Below are positions 43,599-51,729 of a stretch of 64,000 nt of DNA, in pieces. Position numbers and translations under genes: made by a program. Numbering within the stretch: the stretch's first letter is position 1; each line of letters opens with the position of its first letter. The notes under the pieces were generated by a model. That model saw only the letters and a list, made by a program, of their open reading frames with translations. It was not told the DNA's origin and did not search any database. The DNA lies in assembly GCA_028278525.1 (NCBI GenBank), contig JANQEE010000044.1:62001-126000 (forward strand), given 5' to 3'. This DNA is from Minwuiaceae bacterium (GTDB lineage: Bacteria > Pseudomonadota > Alphaproteobacteria > Minwuiales > Minwuiaceae).

Positions 43599-43826
43599 CT
43601 ACTCACAGCGGTAGACGTTCACCCGGACTTCCTGCCGGTCCAGCACCGCCTTTTTGCCGAACTTGTCGCAGTGCTCTTCCGCGACCTTGAGCGCCCGCCC
43701 GTCGTCGCCGAAATTCTGGGTACCGACGGTCGGCATGACGCGAACCGCTATCTCATCGGGCGTCGCGGCGATTGTCCGCGCGCACGCCGCCACCCCAAGC
43801 AAGACCACGATTACTGCGAAACGCAT
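43599..43826 (-). CDS. Small lipoprotein
   Basis: A 75-residue lipoprotein with lipobox LGVAAC (Cys15), followed by a short conserved-looking body (TPDEIAVRVMPTVGTQNFGDDGRALKVAEEHCDKFGKKAVL) and a second pair of Cys (positions about 57 and 74). GGAGG precedes the ATG at 43826, so an upstream extension was rejected. No family name. It is convergent with the amidohydrolase gene. Confidence 0.72.
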   Translation of the reverse strand: MRFAVIVVLLGVAACARTIAATPDEIAVRVMPTVGTQNFGDDGRALKVAEEHCDKFGKKAVLDRQEVRVNVYRCE

Positions 43827-43973
43827 GGCATCCTCCGGCGATTCAATCGGGCGAGGATACAGTCTGGACGCGCAGATTCGGAAGCCTGAATGCAAGAGGT
43901 CCGGATTTGCGCGGCCTTCCCGGCGACGCCATACTGAAAATCAAGAACCGCGACCAGCAGGGAGGAACGCGAT

Positions 43974-45578
43974 ATGAGCGAAGGCATGGTGGTTGCTCCG
44001 CAGCCGGAGGCCGTGGAAGCCGGCGTCTTGGCGCTGCGCGCCGGCGGCAACGCGGTCGACGCAGCGATCGCCTGCGCGCTGGTGCAGGGTGTGGTGGATC
44101 CGCAGATGACCGGCATCGCCGGCTTCGGCAGCCTGCAAGCCTACCTGCCGGAGCACGGCGTCCATACCTGCATCGACTTCCACGGCAAGGCGCCGGCAGC
44201 CACCCGCCCGGATATGTGGGAGCACCTGATCGAAGGCGAAGCGCGCGACGGGTTCGGCTTCGTGCTTAAAGACCGGGTCAACGACCTGGGCTATCAGTCG
44301 ATCACCGTGCCCGGCAGCCTGAAGGCCTATCACGAAGCGCACACCGAATTCGGCGCCTTGCCCTGGCAGGATATCGTCGGGCCGGCCATCGGGTTCGCCG
44401 AAGACGGCTTTGTCGTCCGTCCGCATGTGTACCACTTCTGGAGCGAACGGGACCAGTTCGGCCGCGTGGACAACGTGGACCGGCTGCGCTTCAGCAAGTC
44501 GGGCCGCGCGCTGTATTTCAACGGCGACGGCGAGATGCTGCGGCCGGGCGAACGGCTGCGAAACCCGGAGATGGCCGAGACGCTGAGGCGCATCGCCAGG
44601 CATGGCGCGGACATCTTCTACAGCGGCGAGATCGCCGAGGAAATCGCGGCGGACATGGCGAAGAACGACGGCCTGCTGTCGCTGCAGGATCTGCGCGACT
44701 ACCGGACGCGGCGCGTCGACCCGATCTGGACCGAGTTTCGCGGCTATCGGCTGGCGACCAACAACCCGCCGGGCGGCGGCATCATGCTGGTCGAAATGCT
44801 GAACATCCTGGAGAACTTCGATCTCGCCCGGCTTGGCCACAACAGCCCGGAATACATCCGGCTGGTCGCCGAGGCGATGAAACGCGCGACCATCGACAAG
44901 GACACCCATGTGGGCGATCCGGCGTTCTTCGACGTGCCGATGGACCGCCTGACGGACAAGGGCTACGCGCGCGGTCTGGCCGCCGAGATCGAGCGCGGCG
45001 AGAAAGCCCATGTGGCGCGCCTGACGACACCGGAATCGCGCGACACCACCCATGTCTCGGTGATCGACAAGGCCGGCAATGCCGTGTCCATGACCCATTC
45101 GCTGGGCATGCCGTCGGGCGTGATCACCGACGGCCTGGGCTTCATGTACAACGGCTGCATGGGCGTGTTCGACCCCAGGCCCGGCCGTGCCGGGTCCCTG
45201 GCGCCGGGCAAGGGACGGTTCAGTTCGCTTTGCCCGTCGATTGTGTTCAAGGACGATAAGCCGCATCTGGTGATCGGCGCGCCGGGCGGCACGCAGATCG
45301 CCATGGGCGTGGTGCAGGTCATCCTGAACGTCCTCGAGTTCGGCATGCCGGTGGTCGAGGCGATCTATGCGCCCCGCATTTCGGCGACCAGCGACGCCAT
45401 CGACATCTGCAACCGCATTCCGCAATTCGTCGCCAGTGAATTGGAGACGATGGGCTACGAAGTGCTGCGCACCCATCTGAGTTACGCCTTCGGGTCGGTG
45501 CATGCGATCAAGATCGACGACGGGGTCTGCACCGGCGGCGCCGATCCCAACCATGACGGCATGGCGCTGTCCGCCTGA
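43974..45578 (+). CDS. Gamma-glutamyltransferase family protein, cytoplasmic
   Basis: A 534-residue Ntn-hydrolase. Cleavage should occur before Thr358 in RDTTHVSVIDKAGNAVSMTHSL, which supplies the nucleophile. Other seen features: AGGNAVDAAIACALVQGVVDPQMTGIAGFG at the N-terminus, and GAPGGTQIAMGVVQVILNVLEFGMPVVEAI near the C-terminus. There is no signal peptide, unlike glutathione-degrading E. coli Ggt. It likely hydrolyses a gamma-glutamyl or related amide inside the cell. The FAD oxidoreductase and Gfo/Idh genes follow 15 bases apart each, forming an operon. Confidence 0.9.
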   Translation: MSEGMVVAPQPEAVEAGVLALRAGGNAVDAAIACALVQGVVDPQMTGIAGFGSLQAYLPEHGVHTCIDFHGKAPAATRPDMWEHLIEGEARDGFGFVLKDRVNDLGYQSITVPGSLKAYHEAHTEFGALPWQDIVGPAIGFAEDGFVVRPHVYHFWSERDQFGRVDNVDRLRFSKSGRALYFNGDGEMLRPGERLRNPEMAETLRRIARHGADIFYSGEIAEEIAADMAKNDGLLSLQDLRDYRTRRVDPIWTEFRGYRLATNNPPGGGIMLVEMLNILENFDLARLGHNSPEYIRLVAEAMKRATIDKDTHVGDPAFFDVPMDRLTDKGYARGLAAEIERGEKAHVARLTTPESRDTTHVSVIDKAGNAVSMTHSLGMPSGVITDGLGFMYNGCMGVFDPRPGRAGSLAPGKGRFSSLCPSIVFKDDKPHLVIGAPGGTQIAMGVVQVILNVLEFGMPVVEAIYAPRISATSDAIDICNRIPQFVASELETMGYEVLRTHLSYAFGSVHAIKIDDGVCTGGADPNHDGMALSA

Positions 45579-45593
45579 GCGGGAGACGTGGCA

Positions 45594-46772
45594 ATGGAGC
45601 AGTCCTACGATGTCGTGATTGCCGGCGGCGCGGCGATGGGTAGTGCTACAGCCTATTTCCTGGGCGCGAACCCGGACTTCGACGGCTCGGTACTGGTGGT
45701 CGAACGCGACCCGACTTACGAGAAATGCTCGACATCGCTGTCGTTCGGCGGAATCCGGCAGCAGTTCTCGACGCCGGAGAACGTGCTGCTGTCCATGTTC
45801 GGCGCCGAGTTCGCCCGCAATGCCGGCGACTGGCTGGAAGTCGACGGCGACCGGCCCGACGTTTCGTTCCGGGAACAGGGTTATCTCTTCCTGGCCACGG
45901 AACAGGGCCATCCCATCCTGGAAGAGAACTACCGCATGCAGCGGGAGTTGGAAGCCCAGGTAGAACTGCTGTCGCCGGAGCAGATGTCCGAGCGGTTTCC
46001 GTGGCTGAACATCGAGGGGCTGGCCAGCGGCTGTTTCGGGTTCAGGAACGAGGGCTGGATCGATCCTTACGCACTTCTGCAGGCGATGCGGCGCAAGGCC
46101 CGGGCGTTGGGCGCGACCTACATCCATGATGAGGTCGTCGGCATTGCGAAGTCGGATGGCCGGATCTCCGGTATCGAATTGCGCGACGGCGGGACGGTCC
46201 GCTGCGGGCATGTCGTCAATGCCGCCGGCTGGCGGGGCGGAAAAGTCGCATCGATGCTGGATATCGATCTGCCGGTCGGGCCGCGCAAGCGCATGGCGTT
46301 CGTGTTCGACTGCCGGGACGACCTGTCGCATCTGCCGCTGACCGTCGATCCGACCGGCGTTGCGTTCCGGCCTGAAGGACGCCAGTTCATCGCCTCGGTC
46401 TCGCCGCCCGAAGACCAGGACCCGGAATGCGACGACTTCGAAGAGGATCTTTCGCAGTTCGACGACATTGTCTGGCCGGCGCTGGCGAACCGCATTCCCG
46501 CTTTCGAAGCGATCAAGATGACCGGCTCCTGGGTGGGGCATTACGACTACAACAGTTTCGATCATAACGGCATCATCGGCGTCCACCCGTCCGTCGACGG
46601 TTTCTATTTCTGCAACGGATTCAGCGGCCATGGCATCCAGCAGTCGCCGGCCGCGGGACGGGCGATTTCCGAGTTGATCAGTTACGGCGGCTACCGCAGT
46701 ATCGACCTGACGCGGTTCGGTTATGAGCGGATCGCGGACAACAAGCCGCTCAAGGAAGCCAACGTCGTATAG
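45594..46772 (+). CDS. FAD-dependent oxidoreductase (DAO family, FOXRED1-like)
   Basis: A 392-residue amino-acid or amine oxidase-like enzyme. Seen: YDVVIAGGAAMGSATAYFL (FAD Rossmann motif), KCSTSLSFGGIRQQFSTPENVLLSMFGAEFAR resembling FOXRED1 proteins, RCGHVVNAAGWRGGKVASMLDIDLPVGPRKRMAFVF, and SWVGHYDYNSFDHNGIIGVHPSVDGFYFCNGFSGHGIQQSPAAGRAISELI. The ATG at 45594 is set by GGGAG upstream; a GTG at 45588 is too close to it. Member of the GGT operon. The substrate is unknown. Confidence 0.9.
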   Translation: MEQSYDVVIAGGAAMGSATAYFLGANPDFDGSVLVVERDPTYEKCSTSLSFGGIRQQFSTPENVLLSMFGAEFARNAGDWLEVDGDRPDVSFREQGYLFLATEQGHPILEENYRMQRELEAQVELLSPEQMSERFPWLNIEGLASGCFGFRNEGWIDPYALLQAMRRKARALGATYIHDEVVGIAKSDGRISGIELRDGGTVRCGHVVNAAGWRGGKVASMLDIDLPVGPRKRMAFVFDCRDDLSHLPLTVDPTGVAFRPEGRQFIASVSPPEDQDPECDDFEEDLSQFDDIVWPALANRIPAFEAIKMTGSWVGHYDYNSFDHNGIIGVHPSVDGFYFCNGFSGHGIQQSPAAGRAISELISYGGYRSIDLTRFGYERIADNKPLKEANVV

Positions 46773-46787
46773 GCTGAAACCGCCTCA

Positions 46788-47765
46788 ATGAAACGGATCG
46801 GCATTATCGGCGCCGGCGGACAGGCGCGCCGGCTTGGCCGCGCGTTCGCGGCCTTGGACGGCGTGCGCATAGGCGGTGTTGCCGGGCGCACGACGACCAA
46901 CGCCGTCGGCCTGATCGGCGATATCGGCGGCCGGTTCTATCAGGCGCCGCGCGCGCTGATCGACGACGCGGAGGTGGATGCGGTGGTCGTCGCCTGCCCG
47001 ACCGCGTTGCATTGCCAGTATGTCGTGGACGCGTTGGATAGCGGCAAGCATGTGTTCTGCGAAACGCCGATCGCGGAAACACTGGCGGATGCCGACCGCA
47101 TGATCGCGGCCGCGGCGCGGAACGACCGGGTTCTGGTAATCGGGCTGGTTCACCGCGTCGAATCCATCTATCGCCATCTGCGCCAGATGATCCTGAAAGG
47201 CGGCCTGGGGCGGCCATTGTGGGTCACGACCGAGCGGCTGATCGGCAGCTTCTTCCTGCCCGCGGGCTCAATCCTGGGCGACACCCATTACGGCGACGCG
47301 ATCTTCGAGTTGATGGCGTTCGATATCGACTTTCTGAACTGGATTTTCGGCATGCCGCGCGGCGTGGTTGCCGCGCATGGCACACGGGACCGCGGCGACG
47401 GTACGGACTACGTTATGGCGACAATCGACTATGGCGGCTTCCCGGCGCATTGCGAGGCCGGCATTGTCAATTCCGACGCCTACAGCTTCACAACGCGGCT
47501 TCGGCTGAATTGCGAAGGGGGACTGGTTGAGCTCGATTGCCGTTTTCCAAAGGACTTCTCGGCGCCGGCGGTGGATTTCGTCTGGTATCGGAAGGACGGA
47601 CAGGCGGAAACCCAAACGCCGAAGGGATACGACCCGTTCGCCGCCGAATGCGCCTACTTCATCGATTGCGTGAACGGACGCGAAGACCCGGAACTGTTGT
47701 CGCCGGTTGCCGCCCGCGAGGCCCTGGTGGTCTGCCTGGACGTGCAGGCGGCGCTCGCCAGATAG
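46788..47765 (+). CDS. Gfo/Idh/MocA family oxidoreductase
   Basis: A 325-residue NAD(P)-dependent dehydrogenase. Seen: RIGIIGAGGQARRLGRAFAALDGVRIGGVAG (nucleotide binding), VDAVVVACPTALHCQYVVDALDSGKHVFCETPIAETLADA with the EKP-type catalytic segment here as ETP, and FELMAFDIDFLNWIFG in the C-terminal domain. The catalytic Lys of the usual EKP motif is replaced by Thr, which is uncommon and could mean altered or lost activity. It ends the GGT/FAD-oxidase operon. Confidence 0.87.
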   Translation: MKRIGIIGAGGQARRLGRAFAALDGVRIGGVAGRTTTNAVGLIGDIGGRFYQAPRALIDDAEVDAVVVACPTALHCQYVVDALDSGKHVFCETPIAETLADADRMIAAAARNDRVLVIGLVHRVESIYRHLRQMILKGGLGRPLWVTTERLIGSFFLPAGSILGDTHYGDAIFELMAFDIDFLNWIFGMPRGVVAAHGTRDRGDGTDYVMATIDYGGFPAHCEAGIVNSDAYSFTTRLRLNCEGGLVELDCRFPKDFSAPAVDFVWYRKDGQAETQTPKGYDPFAAECAYFIDCVNGREDPELLSPVAAREALVVCLDVQAALAR

Positions 47766-47807
47766 CGCCCTCCCCGGCTTGACGCCGCACAGCGAGCGCT
47801 GGGACAA

Positions 47808-47827
47808 TGACGTTTACGTAAAGGTCA
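47808..47827. promoter_or_regulatory. Operator-like palindrome upstream of the LLM gene
   Basis: TGACGTTTACGTAAAGGTCA: outer arms TGAC/GTCA and perfect inner core TTTACGTAAA, a 20-base near-palindrome 31 bases upstream of the start at 47859. The core resembles sites of regulators of branched-chain or acyl-CoA catabolism (for example LiuR type); the regulator here is unknown. Confidence 0.45.
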
Positions 47828-47858
47828 AGTCAGAAACCGCCAAGGGAGCGCCCGGACG

Positions 47859-48953
47859 ATGCATGTCGGCATGGCAACGATTTTTCAGAACCCCGGCCAG
47901 GAACATTCGGACCGGGAGGTCTACCAAAACGAATTGCGCATCGCCGACATGGCCGAACCCCTGGGCTTCGATTCGGTCTGGACCGTCGAACATCATTTCA
48001 CCGACTACACGATGTGCCCGGACCCGTTGCAGTTCCTGACCAGAATGGCGGCGCGGACCGAACGCATCCAGATCGGCTCCATGGTCGTCGTCCTGCCGTG
48101 GCACGACCCGATGCGGGTTGCCGAACAGATTTCCGTGCTGGACCACATGTCCGACGGCCGCCTGATATTGGGCATCGGCCGGGGCGCCGGCCGGGTGGAG
48201 TTCGACGGCTTCGGCCTCGATATGGGCGAGAGCCGCGAGCGCTTCATTGAATGCGCGGAGACCGTGCTGCCGGGCCTGGAACAAGGCTATTGCGAGTACG
48301 ACGGCGAGTTTATCAAACAAGCGAAACGGGACATCCGCCCGGCGCCGTTCAAATCCTTCAAGGGCCGCACCTATGCAGCAGCGGTATCGCCGGAATCGTC
48401 GCGCATCATGGCGAAGCTCGGCGTCGGCATTCTGATCATCCCGCAAAAGCCGTGGGACGAAGTGAAGGCCGAACTGGACGCCTACCGGACAATCTTCCAA
48501 GAGGTGAACGGCCACGATGCGCCGCCGCCGATTACCGCCGGCTGGACGTTCTGCGACGAAAGCGAAGAGCGTGCCTACGAGATGGCGCGGCGCTACATCG
48601 GCGGCTATTGGGGCACGGTGCTCGACCACTACAAGTTCCACGAAAGCCACCTGAAGGGCCAGAAGGGCTACGAGTATTACGGCAAGTTCTTCGACAAGAT
48701 TCAGCAGGTCGGCGAGGACGCAACGCTCGACTTCTTCATGAACCTGCAGGTCTGGGGCACGCCGGAAATGTGCTACGAGAAGATCGTCGCGATTTCCGAC
48801 AAGGCTGGCGCCGACAGCTTCGTCTGCGTACCGAGCTATGCCGGCATGCCCTGGGACGAAGCCGAACGCAATCTTACCCTGTTCGCCAAATCCGTGATGC
48901 CCGAACTGAAGAAACTGCCGACGGCGGCGGAACGGGCCCGGCTGGCCGCGTAG
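47859..48953 (+). CDS. LLM class flavin-dependent oxidoreductase
   Basis: A 364-residue luciferase-like monooxygenase. Seen: MHVGMATIFQNPGQEHSDREVYQNELRIADMAEPLGFDSVWTVEHHFTDYTMCPDPLQFLTRMAARTERIQIGSMVVVLPWHDPMRVAEQISVLDHMSDGRLILGIGRGAGRVEFDGFG, the family N-terminus, and GTPEMCYEKIVAISDKAGADSFVCVP at the end. GGGAG lies upstream. This subgroup is annotated as alkanal-type or dibenzothiophene-like monooxygenases; substrate unknown. A palindromic operator candidate is upstream. Confidence 0.92.
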   Translation: MHVGMATIFQNPGQEHSDREVYQNELRIADMAEPLGFDSVWTVEHHFTDYTMCPDPLQFLTRMAARTERIQIGSMVVVLPWHDPMRVAEQISVLDHMSDGRLILGIGRGAGRVEFDGFGLDMGESRERFIECAETVLPGLEQGYCEYDGEFIKQAKRDIRPAPFKSFKGRTYAAAVSPESSRIMAKLGVGILIIPQKPWDEVKAELDAYRTIFQEVNGHDAPPPITAGWTFCDESEERAYEMARRYIGGYWGTVLDHYKFHESHLKGQKGYEYYGKFFDKIQQVGEDATLDFFMNLQVWGTPEMCYEKIVAISDKAGADSFVCVPSYAGMPWDEAERNLTLFAKSVMPELKKLPTAAERARLAA

Positions 48954-49115
48954 CACAGCGACGAACGGCGCGCGAGGACCGGCGCTGTCCCCCAGCCTGA
49001 TAGAGAGCTTCGATCAAAACGCCGGCTGAAATTGGCGCTGTGGATCGTTGATCTTTACGGAAAATTAACCATTTCGCTCCACGATGCGTCACTAAGGGCG
49101 CATTAGGAGTTGGCT

Positions 49116-49271
49116 ATGATCAAACTCGATGCGTCTCGGCACCTGCAAAATTCACCGTCCTTCGTCACGCCGCCGAGCGAGCCTATCTCGCGGCGTGCGG
49201 CGATCGCCACGTTCATCGGCGCCTCGCTGACCGGCTGGAGCCTGGTGCTGGGAATTGGGACCCTGCTTTAG
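49116..49271 (+). CDS. 51-residue protein with one C-terminal membrane segment
   Basis: A short frame (ATG at 49116, preceded by AGGAG at 49104-49108) that ends at TAG 49269-49271. The product has a polar half (residues 1-28) and a hydrophobic helix at residues 30-51 (starting RRAAIATFIGASLTGWSLVL). No family recognised. Upstream is a long AT-rich-like leader with TTAACC typical of promoters. It precedes the convergent PilZ gene. Confidence 0.55.
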   Translation: MIKLDASRHLQNSPSFVTPPSEPISRRAAIATFIGASLTGWSLVLGIGTLL

Positions 49272-49285
49272 GGCAGATCGACGCG

Positions 49286-49624
49286 TCAGACCGTCGAGAC
49301 GCTGAACCCGCCGTCCGGGAGGAACTCGCCGAGCACGCGGGCGACATTGCGCGGCGAATCCAGAAAGCGAATACCGGCCAGGCGTCCGTCATGCCAGACC
49401 ACCTCGGCCCGGAACACGCCGGAGCGGGAGATCGTCAGGGTCACCGGGTAGCCCGCCGGCAGCGGTTCCGACACACGAAGCTTCGCGCCGCCCAAAGACA
49501 GATTGAAGATGGCACACGGGCCGACGTCACGCTCCGAATAGACGGTGCCGGACATCAGCACGAGCGTGCGGCCGTACTCTCTGCGATTTTCGATTGGCGC
49601 TTCCGCCAAACCGGAACGCTGCAT
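49286..49624 (-). CDS. PilZ domain protein
   Basis: A 112-residue cyclic di-GMP receptor-type domain. Seen: NRREYGRTLVLM (the RxxxR motif) and AIFNLSLGGAKLRV (the N/DxSxxG motif), with the usual beta-barrel spacing, and EVVWHDGRLAGIRFLD at the end. All ligand-binding residues are present, so c-di-GMP binding is likely. No neighbour supplies a target. The start codon has no strong ribosome binding site. Confidence 0.88.
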   Translation of the reverse strand: MQRSGLAEAPIENRREYGRTLVLMSGTVYSERDVGPCAIFNLSLGGAKLRVSEPLPAGYPVTLTISRSGVFRAEVVWHDGRLAGIRFLDSPRNVARVLGEFLPDGGFSVSTV

Positions 49625-49822
49625 GATCTAGAACCCCTAACGCCACATCAGGCTTGACCATACATTTAGACTAGATGATTTTACAAAAGATTAAAGAAGC
49701 CGGTCCGTTACGGCGACCTTTTATACATTAAAGGGTTGACAATAATTGACGACAAACCGGCTGAATACAAAGTAATAACAAGCTGTTACGCAACAATTTT
49801 CCAGGCCGAATCTGGCCAGGAT

Positions 49823-50446
49823 TTACGGCAACCTGGGCAGGGTCACGCCGACCAGACAATCGCGGCCGACCAGATCCGCCAACGCCTCCTCCGACAGATT
49901 CGATGTGCCGTCCGGGCGGCGCGGCAACACGAGGTACCGCATATCCGCCGTGCTGTCGTGCACACGGACGTCGAAATGGTCCGGCAATTCGGTGCCGAAT
50001 TCCCGCAACACGGCGCGCGGCTCGCGAACCACGCGGGACCGGTAGGCGCGGGATTTGTACCAGTCCGGCGGCGGGCCGAGCAGCATGCGCGGATAACAGG
50101 AGCAGAGCGTGCAGACGATGACGTTGTGGATGTCGTCGGTATTCTCGACCACCACCAGACGGGTCGGACCCATGTCGATGCCAAGCTCCTCGCAGGCAGC
50201 CGTTCCGTCGGCGATCAAGCGCTGCTTGAAGTCCAGGTCGCACCAGGCCTTGGCGACCACACGCCCGCCGGCGGCCGGGGTCCGCGCATCCATCGCCTCT
50301 ACCGCGGCGCGGATCTGGTCCGCGGTCACGACGCCCTTTTCGACCAACAGCTCGCGGAGCGCGATCTCCATCGTCTGGTAATAGGTCAGCGGCCCGTCCT
50401 GATCGGCCGGCGGCGTGTGGTCGTGGCCGGCATGCTGGTCGGTCAT
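49823..50446 (-). CDS. Nitrile hydratase alpha-like / thiocyanate hydrolase gamma-like subunit
   Basis: A 207-residue catalytic metal subunit. Seen: the metal-binding motif VIVCTLCSCYPRMLLG (Cys112, Cys115, Ser116, Cys117), VVVENTDDIHNV just before it, and SRAYRSRVVREPRAVLREFG after it. CTLCSC is the cobalt-type sequence, as opposed to CSLCSC of iron enzymes. The Cys are oxidised to sulfinic and sulfenic acids in known members. It overlaps the beta-C-like gene by 4 bases (ATGA). The start at 50446 is preceded by GGGAGAG; an upstream start was rejected. Whether the substrate is a nitrile or thiocyanate is open. Confidence 0.9.
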   Translation of the reverse strand: MTDQHAGHDHTPPADQDGPLTYYQTMEIALRELLVEKGVVTADQIRAAVEAMDARTPAAGGRVVAKAWCDLDFKQRLIADGTAACEELGIDMGPTRLVVVENTDDIHNVIVCTLCSCYPRMLLGPPPDWYKSRAYRSRVVREPRAVLREFGTELPDHFDVRVHDSTADMRYLVLPRRPDGTSNLSEEALADLVGRDCLVGVTLPRLP

Positions 50447-50748
50447 TCGGTGCTCTCCCTTGCGGCTGTCGGCTCCAGCCAATGTTCGTAGATCTCGACG
50501 TCGAGGGTGTCGCCGCCGCCCTCCGCATAGTCGGGCCAGACATCGCGCTGGAGAAACCGAACCCGGTACAGCGCCATGGGCTGGCCGTCGCTGCGCCCGT
50601 AGGCCAACTCTTCCGGGTTGCGGAAGGCGCCGCAGACGCGTTCGACCACCCCTTCCCGGCCGCGAATGTAATACGGCGTCCGTACGTGGCCCGGCGGGTA
50701 GGCCACCCGCACCCGAACCGCGTCGCCTGGACCGAACCGTGCATTCAT
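50443..50748 (-). CDS. Nitrile hydratase beta C-terminal half-like subunit
   Basis: A 101-residue protein with the C-terminal beta-barrel of nitrile hydratase beta. Seen: FGPGDAVRVRVAYPPGHVRTPYYIRGREGVVERVCGAFRNPEELAYG and LYRVRFLQRDVWPDYAEGGGDTLDVEIYEHWLEP. In usual enzymes this is the second half of one beta chain; here it is a separate gene, as in thiocyanate hydrolase and split nitrile hydratases. It overlaps its neighbours on both sides by 4 bases. Confidence 0.88.
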   Translation of the reverse strand: MNARFGPGDAVRVRVAYPPGHVRTPYYIRGREGVVERVCGAFRNPEELAYGRSDGQPMALYRVRFLQRDVWPDYAEGGGDTLDVEIYEHWLEPTAARESTE

Positions 50749-51077
50749 CGGCCCGCTTCCTCGGCTTGCCGCGCCTCGACCTCGGCCATCCGGCGCCCCA
50801 GTTCGTCCGAGGTGATGATGCCCTTTTCCAGCAGGACGTTGGTCATCGACGCAACCCACCGCTCGTAATAGCTCATGCGATCGTAGGCCGCGGCGCCAAG
50901 CTGCTCGATACCGCGTCTGAGTTCGTCGACCCGCAGGACCTGGCGATCCTTGTGGCCGAGCAGCGTGACCAGAGCGTCGACCCGCTTCTCCCACATCAAT
51001 CGGTCGTGCGCGGCCTGATCGACCGGCCCGGCACTCTCGCCACCCATATCGTGAGGACCCCGCCCAGCTTCCTGCAT
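50745..51077 (-). CDS. Nitrile hydratase beta N-terminal half-like subunit
   Basis: A 110-residue protein matching the N-terminal half of nitrile hydratase beta: GPHDMGGESAGPV at the start, then WEKRVDALVTLLGHKD, the RRGIEQL segment with the Arg that contacts the oxidised Cys cluster in known enzymes, and MSYYERWVASMTNVLLEKGIITSDEL. ATG at 51077 was chosen over a TTG at 51110 because family N-termini begin at the GPHDMGG part and GGAA lies upstream. It overlaps the beta-C-like gene by 4 bases and starts the operon. Confidence 0.85.
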   Translation of the reverse strand: MQEAGRGPHDMGGESAGPVDQAAHDRLMWEKRVDALVTLLGHKDRQVLRVDELRRGIEQLGAAAYDRMSYYERWVASMTNVLLEKGIITSDELGRRMAEVEARQAEEAGR

Positions 51078-51222
51078 CCGCCAGTTCCGCTTTTCGACAG
51101 TTTTCGACAATTGGACGCTAACAGAAGCAAACGCTAACAGGGGTGACCCGCGCCATCCACCCCACCGCGCACAGATCGTCTAGTATTTCATCACTGGCGG
51201 CAATCGAAGGAAAGGACGACCC

Positions 51223-51591
51223 GTGATCAAGATTACCTTTTGCCTGCACCGGCGACCGGGCCTGAGCCGGGACGAATTCTTCGACTATTGGCTGAACAAA
51301 CACGGGCCGCTGGTCCGGAGCCATCGGGAGACGCTGAAGATCCGGCGGTACGTTCAGCTGCATAGCCTGACCGGCGACTTCGGCGAGCAGGCCCGGGCCG
51401 CACGCGGCGCGCCGGAGCCCTTCGACGGTGTCGCGGAACTGTGGTGGGACAGCCTGGAAGACCTCAGCGAGGGTTTCAACGAGCCGGGGGCACGCGCCGC
51501 CGGCAAGGAACTGCTGGAGGACGAGCGGAAATTCATCGATCTGGCCCGCTCGCCGCTGTGGTTCAGCGAGGAACATGTCCTGATCGACTGA
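51223..51591 (+). CDS. EthD domain protein
   Basis: A 122-residue dimeric alpha-beta barrel protein. Seen: ITFCLHRRPGLSRDEFFDYWLNKHGPLVRSHRETLKIRRYVQLHS, the EthD signature, and DGVAELWWDSLEDLSEGFNEPGARAAGKELLEDERKFIDLARSPLWFSEEHVLID. Such proteins assist diverse oxidation systems (for example ethyl tert-butyl ether breakdown) in ways that are not understood. The start is GTG, supported by AAGGAAAGGA. It is divergent from the nitrile hydratase-like operon with a 145-base gap. Confidence 0.88.
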   Translation: MIKITFCLHRRPGLSRDEFFDYWLNKHGPLVRSHRETLKIRRYVQLHSLTGDFGEQARAARGAPEPFDGVAELWWDSLEDLSEGFNEPGARAAGKELLEDERKFIDLARSPLWFSEEHVLID

Positions 51592-51729
51592 TCCGCCCGC
51601 CCCCAATCCCCTTGCGCGGAAGCGGTTGCGGGGTCATATTTACAGTAACAAGAACGTGATCCGCGGGGCACCAACGGTAGGTTGTGGGCGCCGATATTGC
51701 GCCCGCTCTTTAAGAGAAAGGACGCGCCA

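Noticed and set aside
43941..46631. An 896-codon open frame on the minus strand
   Set aside because: Antisense to the GGT and FAD oxidoreductase genes, with low-complexity composition rich in Arg, His, Val and Ala. No family resemblance.
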